From NCBI GenBank assembly GCA_029256665.1, contig JAQSXN010000206.1, positions 1 through 7,038 on the forward strand: a DNA stretch of 7,038 bases. The letters run 5' to 3'. The notes beneath the pieces are model-generated. The model was given only the letters and a program-made list of their open reading frames with translations. It was not told where the DNA came from and made no database searches. How positions within the stretch are numbered: the stretch's first letter is position 1; each line of letters starts with the position of its first letter. Shown here piece after piece: positions 1 through 5,439 of this stretch. The DNA is from Paenibacillus sp. Lineage in GTDB: Bacteria > Bacillota > Bacilli > Paenibacillales > Paenibacillaceae. Position numbers and translations under genes: made by a program.

Positions 1-17
1 CGACGCTCTTCCGATCT
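1..17 (+). other. Untrimmed Illumina adapter end (artefact)
   Basis: The first 17 bases, CGACGCTCTTCCGATCT, are identical to the 3' end of the standard Illumina TruSeq/paired-end read-1 adapter. A 17-base exact match placed flush with the sequence end is very unlikely by chance. These bases should be treated as sequencing artefact, and genomic sequence probably begins at or near position 18. It also indicates that the left edge of the window is a contig end rather than an arbitrary cut. Confidence 0.95.
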
Positions 18-83
18 GTTCTGCGTTTGTTGCGATTTTTGGCAATCCGTATTGGAGGCGCTTTGCAGAGCTGCTGACAGTCG
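18..83. other. Tail of fuc operon, no terminator seen
   Basis: These 66 bases lie downstream of the fucU stop codon on the minus strand. I see no GC-rich hairpin followed by a T-run, so transcription may continue past the contig end into another gene. Short open frames run on both strands, but none has a convincing ribosome binding site or recognisable protein sequence. Confidence 0.4.
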
Positions 84-527
84 TTAATCGGCAAGCTCCG
101 GCCCCACGACGCCCTTCTTGAGAATCAAATTCGCGTACAACGCGCTCTCCCCCGTCGCGATGACGGCATATGCCCGCTTGGCGCGCTCGTAGAAGGCAAA
201 CCGCTCGATCTCCTCGAACGCATCGTTCAGCCCTTCGCGTTCACGAACGATGGAGCGGTACTCTTCCCATATCGGCGTTTCCGTCCGGTCGCCCGGCATA
301 ACCGCCATTAAACCTGCCGGCTTCTCCACGTACTGATCCAATGGAAACAGCCGCAAAATAGCGTCCAGCAGCTCGGGAATGCCGTGACCGTCGCAGCGGA
401 TAAGCCGCTGCGCGTGGCTGGCCGCCGGGAAGTTCCCGTCCGCGAGCACGATCTCGTCGCTATGGCCCATCTCCATCAGCACCTTAAGCAGCTCCGGAGA
501 AAGGATGGCCGGTATGCCCTTCAACAT
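84..527 (-). CDS. fucU: L-fucose mutarotase (RbsD/FucU family)
   Basis: FucU interconverts the alpha and beta anomers of L-fucose in the cytoplasm, supplying the anomer used by fucose isomerase. The 147-residue product aligns without gaps at its N-terminus to E. coli FucU as I recall it. It shares the SPELLKVL and EMGH segments, and His22 and Asp30 fall at the same positions as the conserved active-site residues. The diagnostic RFAFYERA motif and a C-terminal TGE...LILKKGV segment are also present. I chose the ATG at 527 because it reproduces the E. coli start (MLK) and lies about 10 nt from AGAGG. An ATG two codons upstream, at 533, would give 149 residues but lies only 4 nt from that site. 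This is the last visible gene of the fuc operon, 59 bp after fucA. It is slightly longer than E. coli FucU (140 residues). Confidence 0.93.
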   Translation of the reverse strand: MLKGIPAILSPELLKVLMEMGHSDEIVLADGNFPAASHAQRLIRCDGHGIPELLDAILRLFPLDQYVEKPAGLMAVMPGDRTETPIWEEYRSIVREREGLNDAFEEIERFAFYERAKRAYAVIATGESALYANLILKKGVVGPELAD

Positions 528-562
528 CGTCATTCATCCTCTCTAGATAGACATAAGGGTAC

Positions 563-581
563 GGCGTCGCAAAGCGGCGCC
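563..581 (-). repeat. Intercistronic hairpin between fucA and fucU
   Basis: An inverted repeat GGCGTCGC / GCGGCGCC flanks a 3-nt loop, with 7 of 8 positions paired; the mismatch is at the fifth base. It lies 5 nt after the fucA stop codon on the transcript. No T-run follows it, so it is unlikely to be a strong terminator. An effect on mRNA stability or partial attenuation is inferred only. Confidence 0.45.
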
Positions 582-586
582 CAGCT

Positions 587-1246
587 TTATTTCATTTTCT
601 GAAGCAATTGAATCCGGTAAGCTTCGCTTTCGAGCGAAGCGATCTCCTCGAACTCTTCTTTCGTCAGCGCCTTCGGCTCGCGAATCGCCGTGGCGATCAG
701 GAAAATTTTCGCGCTCTCCTCGACGACCTCGGTCCGGTAATACGCTTCGCGAAGATTGCGGCCGGTCGTCACGAGTCCGTGATTGCCGAGCAGCACGGTG
801 CTCGCCTTGTTGACGGTTTCCACGTACGCGTCCGCCAACTTATCCGTCGTCGGCAGAACGTATGGCACGTATAGCGTCTTGCCTACTAGCGCCGCTTGGT
901 CGGGAAACATGATCGGCAGCTCCGTCTCGACCAGCGTAAAGGCGATGCAATACGGCGGATGCGTATGCACGATCGCGCCGATATTAGGGTTGGCGCGGTA
1001 CGCGTACAGGTGCATCAGCACCTCCGACGAAGGCCGCAGGCCGATATCCGTAATGTCGCCGGACTCGATGTCGACCTCCACCCATTGCTCCGGCTCGATC
1101 TCGTCGAGCGCGAAGCCGCTCGGCGACAAATACATCTTGCCTTCGTGTTTGGCGCTAATGTTGCCGCCCGGACCGACGACCAGCTTGTTGCTGACCGTCT
1201 TGCGGGCGTATTTGCACAGTTCTTCGCGTATGGCGGCACTGCTCAT
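587..1246 (-). CDS. fucA: L-fuculose-1-phosphate aldolase (class II aldolase/adducin family)
   Basis: The enzyme is predicted to cleave L-fuculose 1-phosphate into dihydroxyacetone phosphate and L-lactaldehyde in the cytoplasm, using a zinc ion. The 219-residue protein has the class II aldolase fold signatures in order: phosphate-binding GGNIS at 27-31, a PSSE segment at 72-75 with Glu75, the HTH pair His94/His96, and NHG with His156. These correspond to E. coli FucA Glu73, His92, His94 and His155. The length matches E. coli FucA (215). The start at 1246 is preferred because GGAGGT lies 9 nt upstream. An in-frame ATG at 1285 would add 13 residues but has no ribosome binding site. The same fold includes L-ribulose-5-phosphate 4-epimerase, rhamnulose-1-phosphate aldolase and other sugar-phosphate enzymes. 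The fuculose assignment therefore rests mainly on its position between fucI and fucU. Confidence 0.85.
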   Translation of the reverse strand: MSSAAIREELCKYARKTVSNKLVVGPGGNISAKHEGKMYLSPSGFALDEIEPEQWVEVDIESGDITDIGLRPSSEVLMHLYAYRANPNIGAIVHTHPPYCIAFTLVETELPIMFPDQAALVGKTLYVPYVLPTTDKLADAYVETVNKASTVLLGNHGLVTTGRNLREAYYRTEVVEESAKIFLIATAIREPKALTKEEFEEIASLESEAYRIQLLQKMK

Positions 1247-1255
1247 GTCGGTATG

Positions 1256-1261
1256 ACCTCC
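1256..1261 (-). promoter_or_regulatory. fucA ribosome binding site (decides start)
   Basis: GGAGGT on the minus strand lies 9 nt upstream of the ATG at 1246. It favours that start over the longer in-frame ATG at 1285. Confidence 0.8.
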
Positions 1262-1291
1262 AACGAACGTATTTTGAGCTTGCATGATAAA

Positions 1292-1326
1292 GCGTTGCCG
1301 CCGATGGATAACATTAGCGGCAACGC
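1292..1326 (-). repeat. Intercistronic hairpin between fucI and fucA
   Basis: A perfect 10-bp inverted repeat, GCGTTGCCGC (1292-1301) and GCGGCAACGC (1317-1326), encloses a 15-nt loop. On the fuc transcript it begins 10 nt after the fucI stop codon. Only three Ts follow the stem, so full termination seems unlikely. It could protect the upstream fucI message from 3' exonucleases, or lower aldolase output relative to isomerase. The structure is directly visible; its role is inferred. Confidence 0.6.
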
Positions 1327-1336
1327 GATAGGCGTT

Positions 1337-3127
1337 TTACTTGTAGAGCGGTCCGAAGTTTTGGCAAGCGCGGAAATCCGCGCTCTCGGCGTCCGCCGTG
1401 CCGAACAGTCCCCATGCGCGCGGGCGGAAGATTTGCTCCTCCGATACGTTGTGCATGTTGACGGGGATGCGCAGCATGGCGGCAAGCGTGATCAAGTCCG
1501 CGCCGATATGGCCGTAGCTGATGGAGCCGTGGTTGGCGCCCCAGTTGTCCATAACGTCGTAAACCGAGCGGAACGCGCCTTCGCCCGTCAGCTTGGGAGC
1601 GAACCAAGTCGTTGGCCACGTGGAGTCCGTCCGTTTGTCGAGCGTATCGTGCACGTCCTGCGGCAGATCAACGGAGTAACCTTCCGCGATCTGGAGAACC
1701 GGTCCGATCCCCTTGACGAGATTGAGGCGGGACATCGTCATCGGCATGCCGCCGCGCGTCAGGTAGTCGGAGGAATAGCCGCCGCCGCGGAAATATTCGA
1801 CGGAAGCCGGGCGCCAGGACGTCGCGTCCAGACACTTCTGCGCTTCTTCCTCGGAAATTTCCCAGAATGGCTTCATCGCCGGTTGTCCATCACGAGTCTG
1901 CTCGCCCGTGCCGTCGAGCGTCGCCGGTCCGGAGTTGATCAGATGAAGAATGCCGCCCTCGGCCGCGCCTTGCAGACGGTGACCCGTCACGCGTTCCACG
2001 GAATCCGGGCTCCAGTACGTGCGAACGTCCGCGAAGATTTGGGCCGTGTTGGTCAGCAGGTAGCCGAACAGCATAACCGCGCCGTTGAGGCTGTCGTTTT
2101 CCGTTGCCACGATGTAAGGAGCGCGGATGCCGTTCCAGTCGAACGAAGAATTAAGCATCGCTTCCATGAAGTCGCCGTTCGGGAAGTGGTCCGTCCATTG
2201 GCGCTGCCCTTGGAAGCCGGACACGATGGCGTTGTGGCCCATCGCTTCTTCGCCGAAACCGAGCTCCGCGAGACGCGGGTTGCCGACCATCAGGTCGCGC
2301 GCGATCTGCGTCATCTTCACGACGGTTTCCCAATCCTTGTCCTTCGTTTCACGGGACGTCTGGATGCTCGCCGGATTGTTATCCGGCCCTTCGATGCAAT
2401 TCTCCTTCACCCAAGCCAGCGCTCTCTCGTATTCCTCGCCGTCGTAGATGCCTTCCTCCATGCGGCGCACGAATTCGGACATGTCGATGTATTCCGTTCT
2501 GAGACCGAGATACTCTTGGAAGAAAGCGTCGTTCACGATGGAACCCGCGATGCCCATCGACACCGAGCCCATGGACAGATACGACTTGCCGCGCATGTAA
2601 GCGACCGCAAGGCCGGCGCGCGCGAAGCCGATCAGCTTGCCTTTGACGTCGTCCGGAATCGACGTGTCGCCGGCGTCTTGCACTTGCTCGCCGTAGATGC
2701 CGAAGGCCGGGAGGCCCTTCTGCGCGTAGCCCGACAGGACGGCCGCGAGATAGACCGCGCCCGGACGCTCCGTGCCGTTGAAGCCCCATACCGCCTTGGG
2801 AACGGACGGATCCATGTCCATCGTCTCCGTGCCGTAGCACCAGCAAGGCGTTACGGTAATGGATACGCCAACGCCGGCTTTAAGGAATTTGTCGGCGCAT
2901 GCCGCCGCTTCCGCGACGCCGCCGATGCAGCTGTCCGCGATGACGCATTCGACGGGTTCGCCGTTCGGGTAACGAAGATGCTCCGACAGCAGCGCCGCCG
3001 TCGCCTTCGCCATATTCATCGTCTGTTCTTCCAGCGATTCGCGCACGCCTCTGCGCCTGCCGTCAATCGTCGGCCGGATGCCGATCTTGGGGAAGCCCCC
3101 CTGGAATCGCAAGTTCGTCTCTGCCAT
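1337..3127 (-). CDS. fucI: L-fucose isomerase
   Basis: FucI converts L-fucose to L-fuculose (and usually D-arabinose to D-ribulose) as a manganese-dependent ketol isomerase, the first committed step of the pathway. The predicted 596-residue protein matches the family length (E. coli 591). The metal-binding residues are visible: Glu343 in [10 protein letters not shown], Asp367 in [10 protein letters not shown] and His533 in WGANHG. They correspond to E. coli Glu337, Asp361 and His528 with nearly the same spacing. An N-terminal [13 protein letters not shown] segment is also typical. The ATG at 3127 has GGAGGG 7 nt upstream. A TTG five codons earlier overlaps that binding site and is rejected as a start. 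It is the first gene of the fuc operon, divergent from a LacI-type regulator; fucA follows after 90 bp. No truncation or missing catalytic residue is seen. Confidence 0.97.
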   Translation of the reverse strand: MAETNLRFQGGFPKIGIRPTIDGRRRGVRESLEEQTMNMAKATAALLSEHLRYPNGEPVECVIADSCIGGVAEAAACADKFLKAGVGVSITVTPCWCYGTETMDMDPSVPKAVWGFNGTERPGAVYLAAVLSGYAQKGLPAFGIYGEQVQDAGDTSIPDDVKGKLIGFARAGLAVAYMRGKSYLSMGSVSMGIAGSIVNDAFFQEYLGLRTEYIDMSEFVRRMEEGIYDGEEYERALAWVKENCIEGPDNNPASIQTSRETKDKDWETVVKMTQIARDLMVGNPRLAELGFGEEAMGHNAIVSGFQGQRQWTDHFPNGDFMEAMLNSSFDWNGIRAPYIVATENDSLNGAVMLFGYLLTNTAQIFADVRTYWSPDSVERVTGHRLQGAAEGGILHLINSGPATLDGTGEQTRDGQPAMKPFWEISEEEAQKCLDATSWRPASVEYFRGGGYSSDYLTRGGMPMTMSRLNLVKGIGPVLQIAEGYSVDLPQDVHDTLDKRTDSTWPTTWFAPKLTGEGAFRSVYDVMDNWGANHGSISYGHIGADLITLAAMLRIPVNMHNVSEEQIFRPRAWGLFGTADAESADFRACQNFGPLYK

Positions 3128-3134
3128 GTCATAA

Positions 3135-3140
3135 CCCTCC
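3135..3140 (-). promoter_or_regulatory. fucI ribosome binding site (decides start)
   Basis: GGAGGG on the minus strand lies 7 nt before the ATG at 3127. The alternative TTG start at 3142 overlaps this site and could not use it. Confidence 0.85.
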
Positions 3141-3166
3141 AATGGTATCGTATTAGTTCATAAAAT

Positions 3167-3178
3167 GTTACCGATAAC
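3167..3178. promoter_or_regulatory. Candidate LacI-family operator at the fuc start site
   Basis: GTTACCGATAAC is a 12-bp imperfect palindrome (10 of 12 positions symmetric) with the central CG typical of LacI/GalR-family operators. With the flanking T it resembles gluconate-repressor-type operators of the form TGTTA-N4-TAACA. It covers the predicted transcription start of the fuc operon, a position where binding would block initiation. The most likely ligand is the product of the adjacent divergent LacI-type gene. It also fits the CcpA cre consensus with two mismatches, so CcpA cannot be excluded. Confidence 0.65.
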
Positions 3179-3181
3179 CCT

Positions 3182-3210
3182 AAATTAACAGCTAGACGGG
3201 TTGCTGTCAA
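3182..3210 (-). promoter_or_regulatory. Predicted fuc operon promoter
   Basis: On the minus strand a perfect -35 TTGACA (3210-3205) is followed, after a 17-bp spacer, by a weak -10 TAATTT (3187-3182). The start site would be near 3175, inside the palindrome at 3167-3178, giving a leader of about 48 nt to the fucI ATG. Confidence 0.55.
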
Positions 3211-3230
3211 CGCTTTCTTTTTAGTATGAT
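3201..3230 (+). promoter_or_regulatory. Predicted promoter of the LacI-type regulator
   Basis: A good -10 TATGAT (3225-3230) lies 18 bp after a poor -35 TTGCTG (3201-3206). The start site would be near 3237, only a few bases before the ATG at 3243. This supports use of the downstream ATG at 3264. Confidence 0.45.
3205..3218. promoter_or_regulatory. Candidate CcpA cre-like site over the fuc -35
   Basis: TGTCAACGCTTTCT fits the cre consensus TGWAANCGNTNWCA at all fixed positions except the 4th and 14th. It overlaps the fuc -35 and sits within the spacer of the divergent regulator promoter, so binding could affect both. Carbon catabolite repression of fucose genes would be expected physiologically. 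Confidence 0.45.
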
Positions 3231-3248
3231 AGGACGTATGAAATGTCG

Positions 3249-3254
3249 AAAGGA
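3249..3254 (+). promoter_or_regulatory. Ribosome binding site of the LacI-type regulator
   Basis: AAAGGA ends 9 nt before the ATG at 3264, supporting that start. An AGGA at 3231-3234 could serve the in-frame ATG at 3243 instead, so the choice is not fully settled. Confidence 0.6.
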
Positions 3255-3263
3255 TCCTCATCT

Positions 3264-4286
3264 ATGGTAACCATTTATGATATTGCCGCGAAAGCGAACG
3301 TCTCGGCGATGACCGTGTCGAGAGTTATCAATAACTCTGGCCGAATCAGCGAGAAAACGAGGGCGAAGGTACGGAAGGTCATGGAGGAAATGAACTACGT
3401 GCCGAATCAAACGGCCAGAAGCCTCGTGCTCCAGCAGACCAAGCTGCTGTTTCTGCTCATAACGGACATTACGAATCCGTTCTATACGACGGTGGCGAGA
3501 GGCGCCGAGGACGCGGCCAAAAGAAAAGGCTACCGTCTCCTGTTCGGCAACAGCGACGAAAGCCTGGAGAAGGAAGCCGACTACGTGACGACGATCCTTA
3601 CGACGCGCGTCGACGGCGTGCTTCTCGCGCCTGCCGGCGACCCGTCGCTCCCCCATCTGGAATCGCTCAGACGCCACGGCGTCCCGTTCGTCCTGCTCGA
3701 CCGCGAGGTGCCGGGCATCGATTGCGACATCGTGCTCGGCGACAGCAAGGAAGGCGCGCGGCAGCTCGTCGCGCATTTGGCGGAGGCGGGGCACCGGCGC
3801 ATCGCCATGGTGAACGGTTCTCCCTCCATCTCCAGCGCCAGGCTTCGCCTGCAAGGGTACAAAGAAGGACTAAAGCTTTGCGAACTGCCCTTCCGCGACG
3901 ATTACGTGTTCGAGACGAGCTTTGGCTCGCTTAGCGACCTGTCGGAGATGGAAGCTTGGCTGGCCGGCTTGAAATCCCGGCCGACCGCGATTCTGACGGG
4001 CAACAACGTGCTTGCCGTCGAGGTTATGCGGCTGCTGCACGCGCAAGGACTTCGCGTCCCCGAGGATCTGTCAATCGTCTGTTTCGACGATCTCGGTCCT
4101 TACGCCGACGTCGAGCCGTTCCTCACGGTCGCGGCGCAGCAAGCCTACCAGTTCGGTTATATGGGCACCAGCATGCTCATCGAACGCATTCAGGACAAGG
4201 AGTCCGCCCAGCCGTGGAAAAAAATCGTCTTGCCCGCGGAGCTGCTCGTCCGCCGTTCCGTAAAGCCGCTGCATGCCGGAGAGTAG
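3264..4286 (+). CDS. LacI/GalR-family transcriptional regulator
   Basis: This is a predicted cytoplasmic, effector-controlled DNA-binding protein of 340 residues, normal for the family. Residues 3-24 form the LacI-type helix-turn-helix (TIYDIAAKANVS followed by TVSRVINN). Residues 44-59 carry the hinge-helix signature NYVPNQTARSL. From about residue 61 to the C-terminus is the periplasmic-binding-protein-like effector and dimerisation domain, beginning LLFLLITDITNPFY. The ATG at 3264 puts the helix-turn-helix directly at the N-terminus, as usual, and has AAAGGA at 9 nt; a start at 3243 would add seven residues. The gene diverges from fucI across a short control region containing a LacI-type palindrome. 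The simplest reading is a local repressor of fucIAU responding to fucose or a pathway intermediate. It could instead or also control melA. The effector cannot be read from sequence. Confidence 0.93.
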   Translation: MVTIYDIAAKANVSAMTVSRVINNSGRISEKTRAKVRKVMEEMNYVPNQTARSLVLQQTKLLFLLITDITNPFYTTVARGAEDAAKRKGYRLLFGNSDESLEKEADYVTTILTTRVDGVLLAPAGDPSLPHLESLRRHGVPFVLLDREVPGIDCDIVLGDSKEGARQLVAHLAEAGHRRIAMVNGSPSISSARLRLQGYKEGLKLCELPFRDDYVFETSFGSLSDLSEMEAWLAGLKSRPTAILTGNNVLAVEVMRLLHAQGLRVPEDLSIVCFDDLGPYADVEPFLTVAAQQAYQFGYMGTSMLIERIQDKESAQPWKKIVLPAELLVRRSVKPLHAGE

Positions 4287-4295
4287 CGCGGACGT

Positions 4296-5252
4296 TTAAT
4301 CCCCCTTCGCGGCAAGCGTCTTCCGGAATTCCGTCGGCGACAAGCCGCGCCACTTCCGGAATTGCTTCGTGAAGAACAAGGGATCGTTAAAGCCGACAGA
4401 GGCTGCCACCTGCGCGATCGTCAGATCGCCGGCGAGCAGCTTTTCGGCTTTTTTCATGCGGATTTTGTTCAAATATTGCATGGGGGACATCCCCGTCGTT
4501 TCCTTGAACAGCTTCGTAAGATGCGCGCGATGATAACCGAGTTTCCTCGCGATATCCGCTATCGAGATATGCTGGCCGTATTGGTAGGACAACATCCGGA
4601 TCGCCTGGTCGATCTGCCCTTGCCTGCTGGGCAGCGCATCCTCCGGAAGCGGCCGATTCATGGGACGCCCTCCCGCTCCGGCTTGCCGCGTCATCATCCT
4701 GGGCTCGTCCTCGCCGCCGTCTATGCCCGTAACGCCGTCTACGGGCGGCGCATTTCCCGCCAGCGCGGCGGCGCCCAGCTCATGCAATACCAGTCTGAGC
4801 CAGCCGGATGCCGCCATGCTGCCCAGCTCCGCAGTCGCTCCATGGTCCAGGCAATCCCTGAGCGAGCCGAACATATCCCGCAGCTTGCCGGGAGACAACC
4901 CGCGAAGAGCCGCGCGTTCCGGGGTCAAGCCGATGCGCCCCAGCGCCTTCTCGGCCTGCTCGCCCGAGAAGCCGACCCACATATAGGTCCATGGCGCCAT
5001 CTTGCTTGCCTCGTATTTGACCAGAATATCGGGGAAGATCAGAAAGGCGTCCCCCTCCTTCAGCCGATACTTCTCCCCAAGCGTCTCGAAGGTTCCTTCC
5101 CCTGCCGTTACGACATGGAGGAGGAAATAATCATGCACCGCGGGCCCGATGTAATGGCCGCCTACGACGTCGGCTTCGCCGCTGAAAAGCACGACGAAGT
5201 CGCCGCGGTCATAGGCGGCATTGATCGATAAGCCGTATCGAAAGTGCTCCAT
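4296..5252 (-). CDS. AraC-family regulator with cupin-type sensor domain
   Basis: The 318-residue protein is predicted to be a sugar-responsive DNA-binding activator. Residues about 35-100 form the AraC N-terminal cupin-like ligand-binding domain (DYFLLHVVTAGEGTF, then LKEGDAFLIFPD). Residues about 213-312 form the C-terminal DNA-binding domain. Its two helix-turn-helix units are IADIARKLGYHRAHLTKLFK (231-250) and a second at about 278-301 (IAQVAASVGFNDPLFF), with the GLSPTEFRK signature at 303-311. Between the domains, about residues 168-212 are rich in Gly, Pro, Asp/Glu and Arg and look disordered. The ATG at 5252 has GGGGAGG 8 nt upstream. The gene is divergent from melA and convergent with the LacI-type gene, 9 bp away. 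Its position suggests a MelR/RafR-like activator of melA, with probable autoregulation; this is inference from context. Confidence 0.93.
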   Translation of the reverse strand: MEHFRYGLSINAAYDRGDFVVLFSGEADVVGGHYIGPAVHDYFLLHVVTAGEGTFETLGEKYRLKEGDAFLIFPDILVKYEASKMAPWTYMWVGFSGEQAEKALGRIGLTPERAALRGLSPGKLRDMFGSLRDCLDHGATAELGSMAASGWLRLVLHELGAAALAGNAPPVDGVTGIDGGEDEPRMMTRQAGAGGRPMNRPLPEDALPSRQGQIDQAIRMLSYQYGQHISIADIARKLGYHRAHLTKLFKETTGMSPMQYLNKIRMKKAEKLLAGDLTIAQVAASVGFNDPLFFTKQFRKWRGLSPTEFRKTLAAKGD

Positions 5253-5260
5253 TTGCCATT

Positions 5261-5267
5261 CCTCCCC
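5261..5267 (-). promoter_or_regulatory. Ribosome binding site of the AraC-type gene
   Basis: GGGGAGG on the minus strand lies 8 nt before the ATG at 5252, confirming that start. The ATG of an overlapping ATGG inside the spacer is out of frame. Confidence 0.8.
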
Positions 5268-5287
5268 TCAATGGTTCTCTACTTGCC

Positions 5288-5316
5288 ATTTTACACGACT
5301 ATGCGACATTACTCCA
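5288..5316 (-). promoter_or_regulatory. Predicted promoter of the AraC-type gene
   Basis: On the minus strand a -35 TGGAGT (5316-5311, 3 of 6 consensus bases) and a -10 TAAAAT (5293-5288, 5 of 6) are separated by 17 bp. The -35 overlaps the first CCATAT repeat, which would suit autoregulation. Confidence 0.45.
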
Positions 5317-5340
5317 TATATTGATCTCTTCCTTCCATAT
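5313..5340. promoter_or_regulatory. Candidate AraC-type operator: two 7-bp direct repeats, 21 bp apart
   Basis: TCCATAT occurs at 5313-5319 and again at 5334-5340, a centre-to-centre distance of 21 bp, or two helical turns. Direct repeats with this spacing are typical binding sites for AraC-family proteins, whose two helix-turn-helix units contact adjacent grooves. The melA-proximal copy overlaps the weak melA -35, and the other overlaps the -35 of the AraC-type gene. Confidence 0.55.
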
Positions 5341-5366
5341 GAATTCCGATCGCGCGGTTCTATACT
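5338..5366 (+). promoter_or_regulatory. Predicted activator-dependent melA promoter
   Basis: A strong -10 TATACT (5361-5366, 5 of 6) has only a very poor -35 at 17 bp (TATGAA, 2 of 6). A good -10 lacking a -35, with a regulator repeat touching the -35 position, is the usual arrangement of class II activated promoters. The start site would be near 5373, giving a leader of about 67 nt. Confidence 0.5.
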
Positions 5367-5379
5367 GTAAGTGATTACA
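5366..5379. promoter_or_regulatory. Candidate CcpA cre-like site at the melA start site
   Basis: TGTAAGTGATTACA has perfect 5-bp inverted arms (TGTAA and TTACA). It fits the cre consensus TGWAANCGNTNWCA at every fixed position except the central C, which is T. It begins at the last base of the -10 and covers the expected start, a position where CcpA binding represses. The adjacent LacI-family regulator is an alternative ligand. Confidence 0.6.
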
Positions 5380-5392
5380 ACGGCAGTACGCG

Positions 5393-5402
5393 TAGCTAGC
5401 TA
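5393..5402. repeat. Perfect 10-bp palindrome in the melA leader
   Basis: TAGCTAGCTA is its own reverse complement. It overlaps by two bases a second short palindrome, TACGCGTA (5387-5394). Both lie in the untranslated leader between the start site and the ribosome binding site. No function is assigned; short palindromes can arise by chance. Confidence 0.3.
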
Positions 5403-5420
5403 ACCCATTTCACCTACTTT

Positions 5421-5428
5421 TAAGGAGG
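5421..5428 (+). promoter_or_regulatory. melA ribosome binding site
   Basis: TAAGGAGG is a full-strength site, but it lies 11 nt before the ATG at 5440, slightly longer than optimal. No nearer in-frame start exists. Confidence 0.85.
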
Positions 5429-5439
5429 CTTACCCTTAC

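Noticed and set aside
1302..1316. GTTATC inside the loop of the fucI-fucA hairpin resembles half of the fuc operator
   Set aside because: Only a 6-bp half-site matches, with no second half and no central CG symmetry. There is too little to claim an auxiliary operator.
896..3163. A 755-codon open frame on the plus strand opposite fucI and part of fucA
   Set aside because: It lies antisense to two well-recognised enzymes, has an Arg/His/Val/Ala-rich sequence with no recognisable domain, and is the kind of open antisense frame produced by GC-rich codon usage. It also runs through the fucI promoter side of the divergent region.
3238..3270. A 10-codon open frame (ATG at 3238) overlapping the start of the LacI-type gene
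   Set aside because: It begins at about the predicted transcription start, lacks room for a proper leader, and has no regulatory feature such as repeated codons. It is most likely chance.
4362..5231. A 289-codon open frame on the plus strand opposite the AraC-type gene
   Set aside because: The opposite strand encodes a complete AraC-family protein with a good ribosome binding site; this frame has no recognisable motifs.
5253..5290. TTGCCATT repeated at 5253-5260 and 5283-5290
   Set aside because: The spacing is 30 bp, which is not a whole number of helical turns for an AraC-type site, and one copy lies in the spacer between ribosome binding site and start codon. A chance 8-bp repeat is the simpler explanation.
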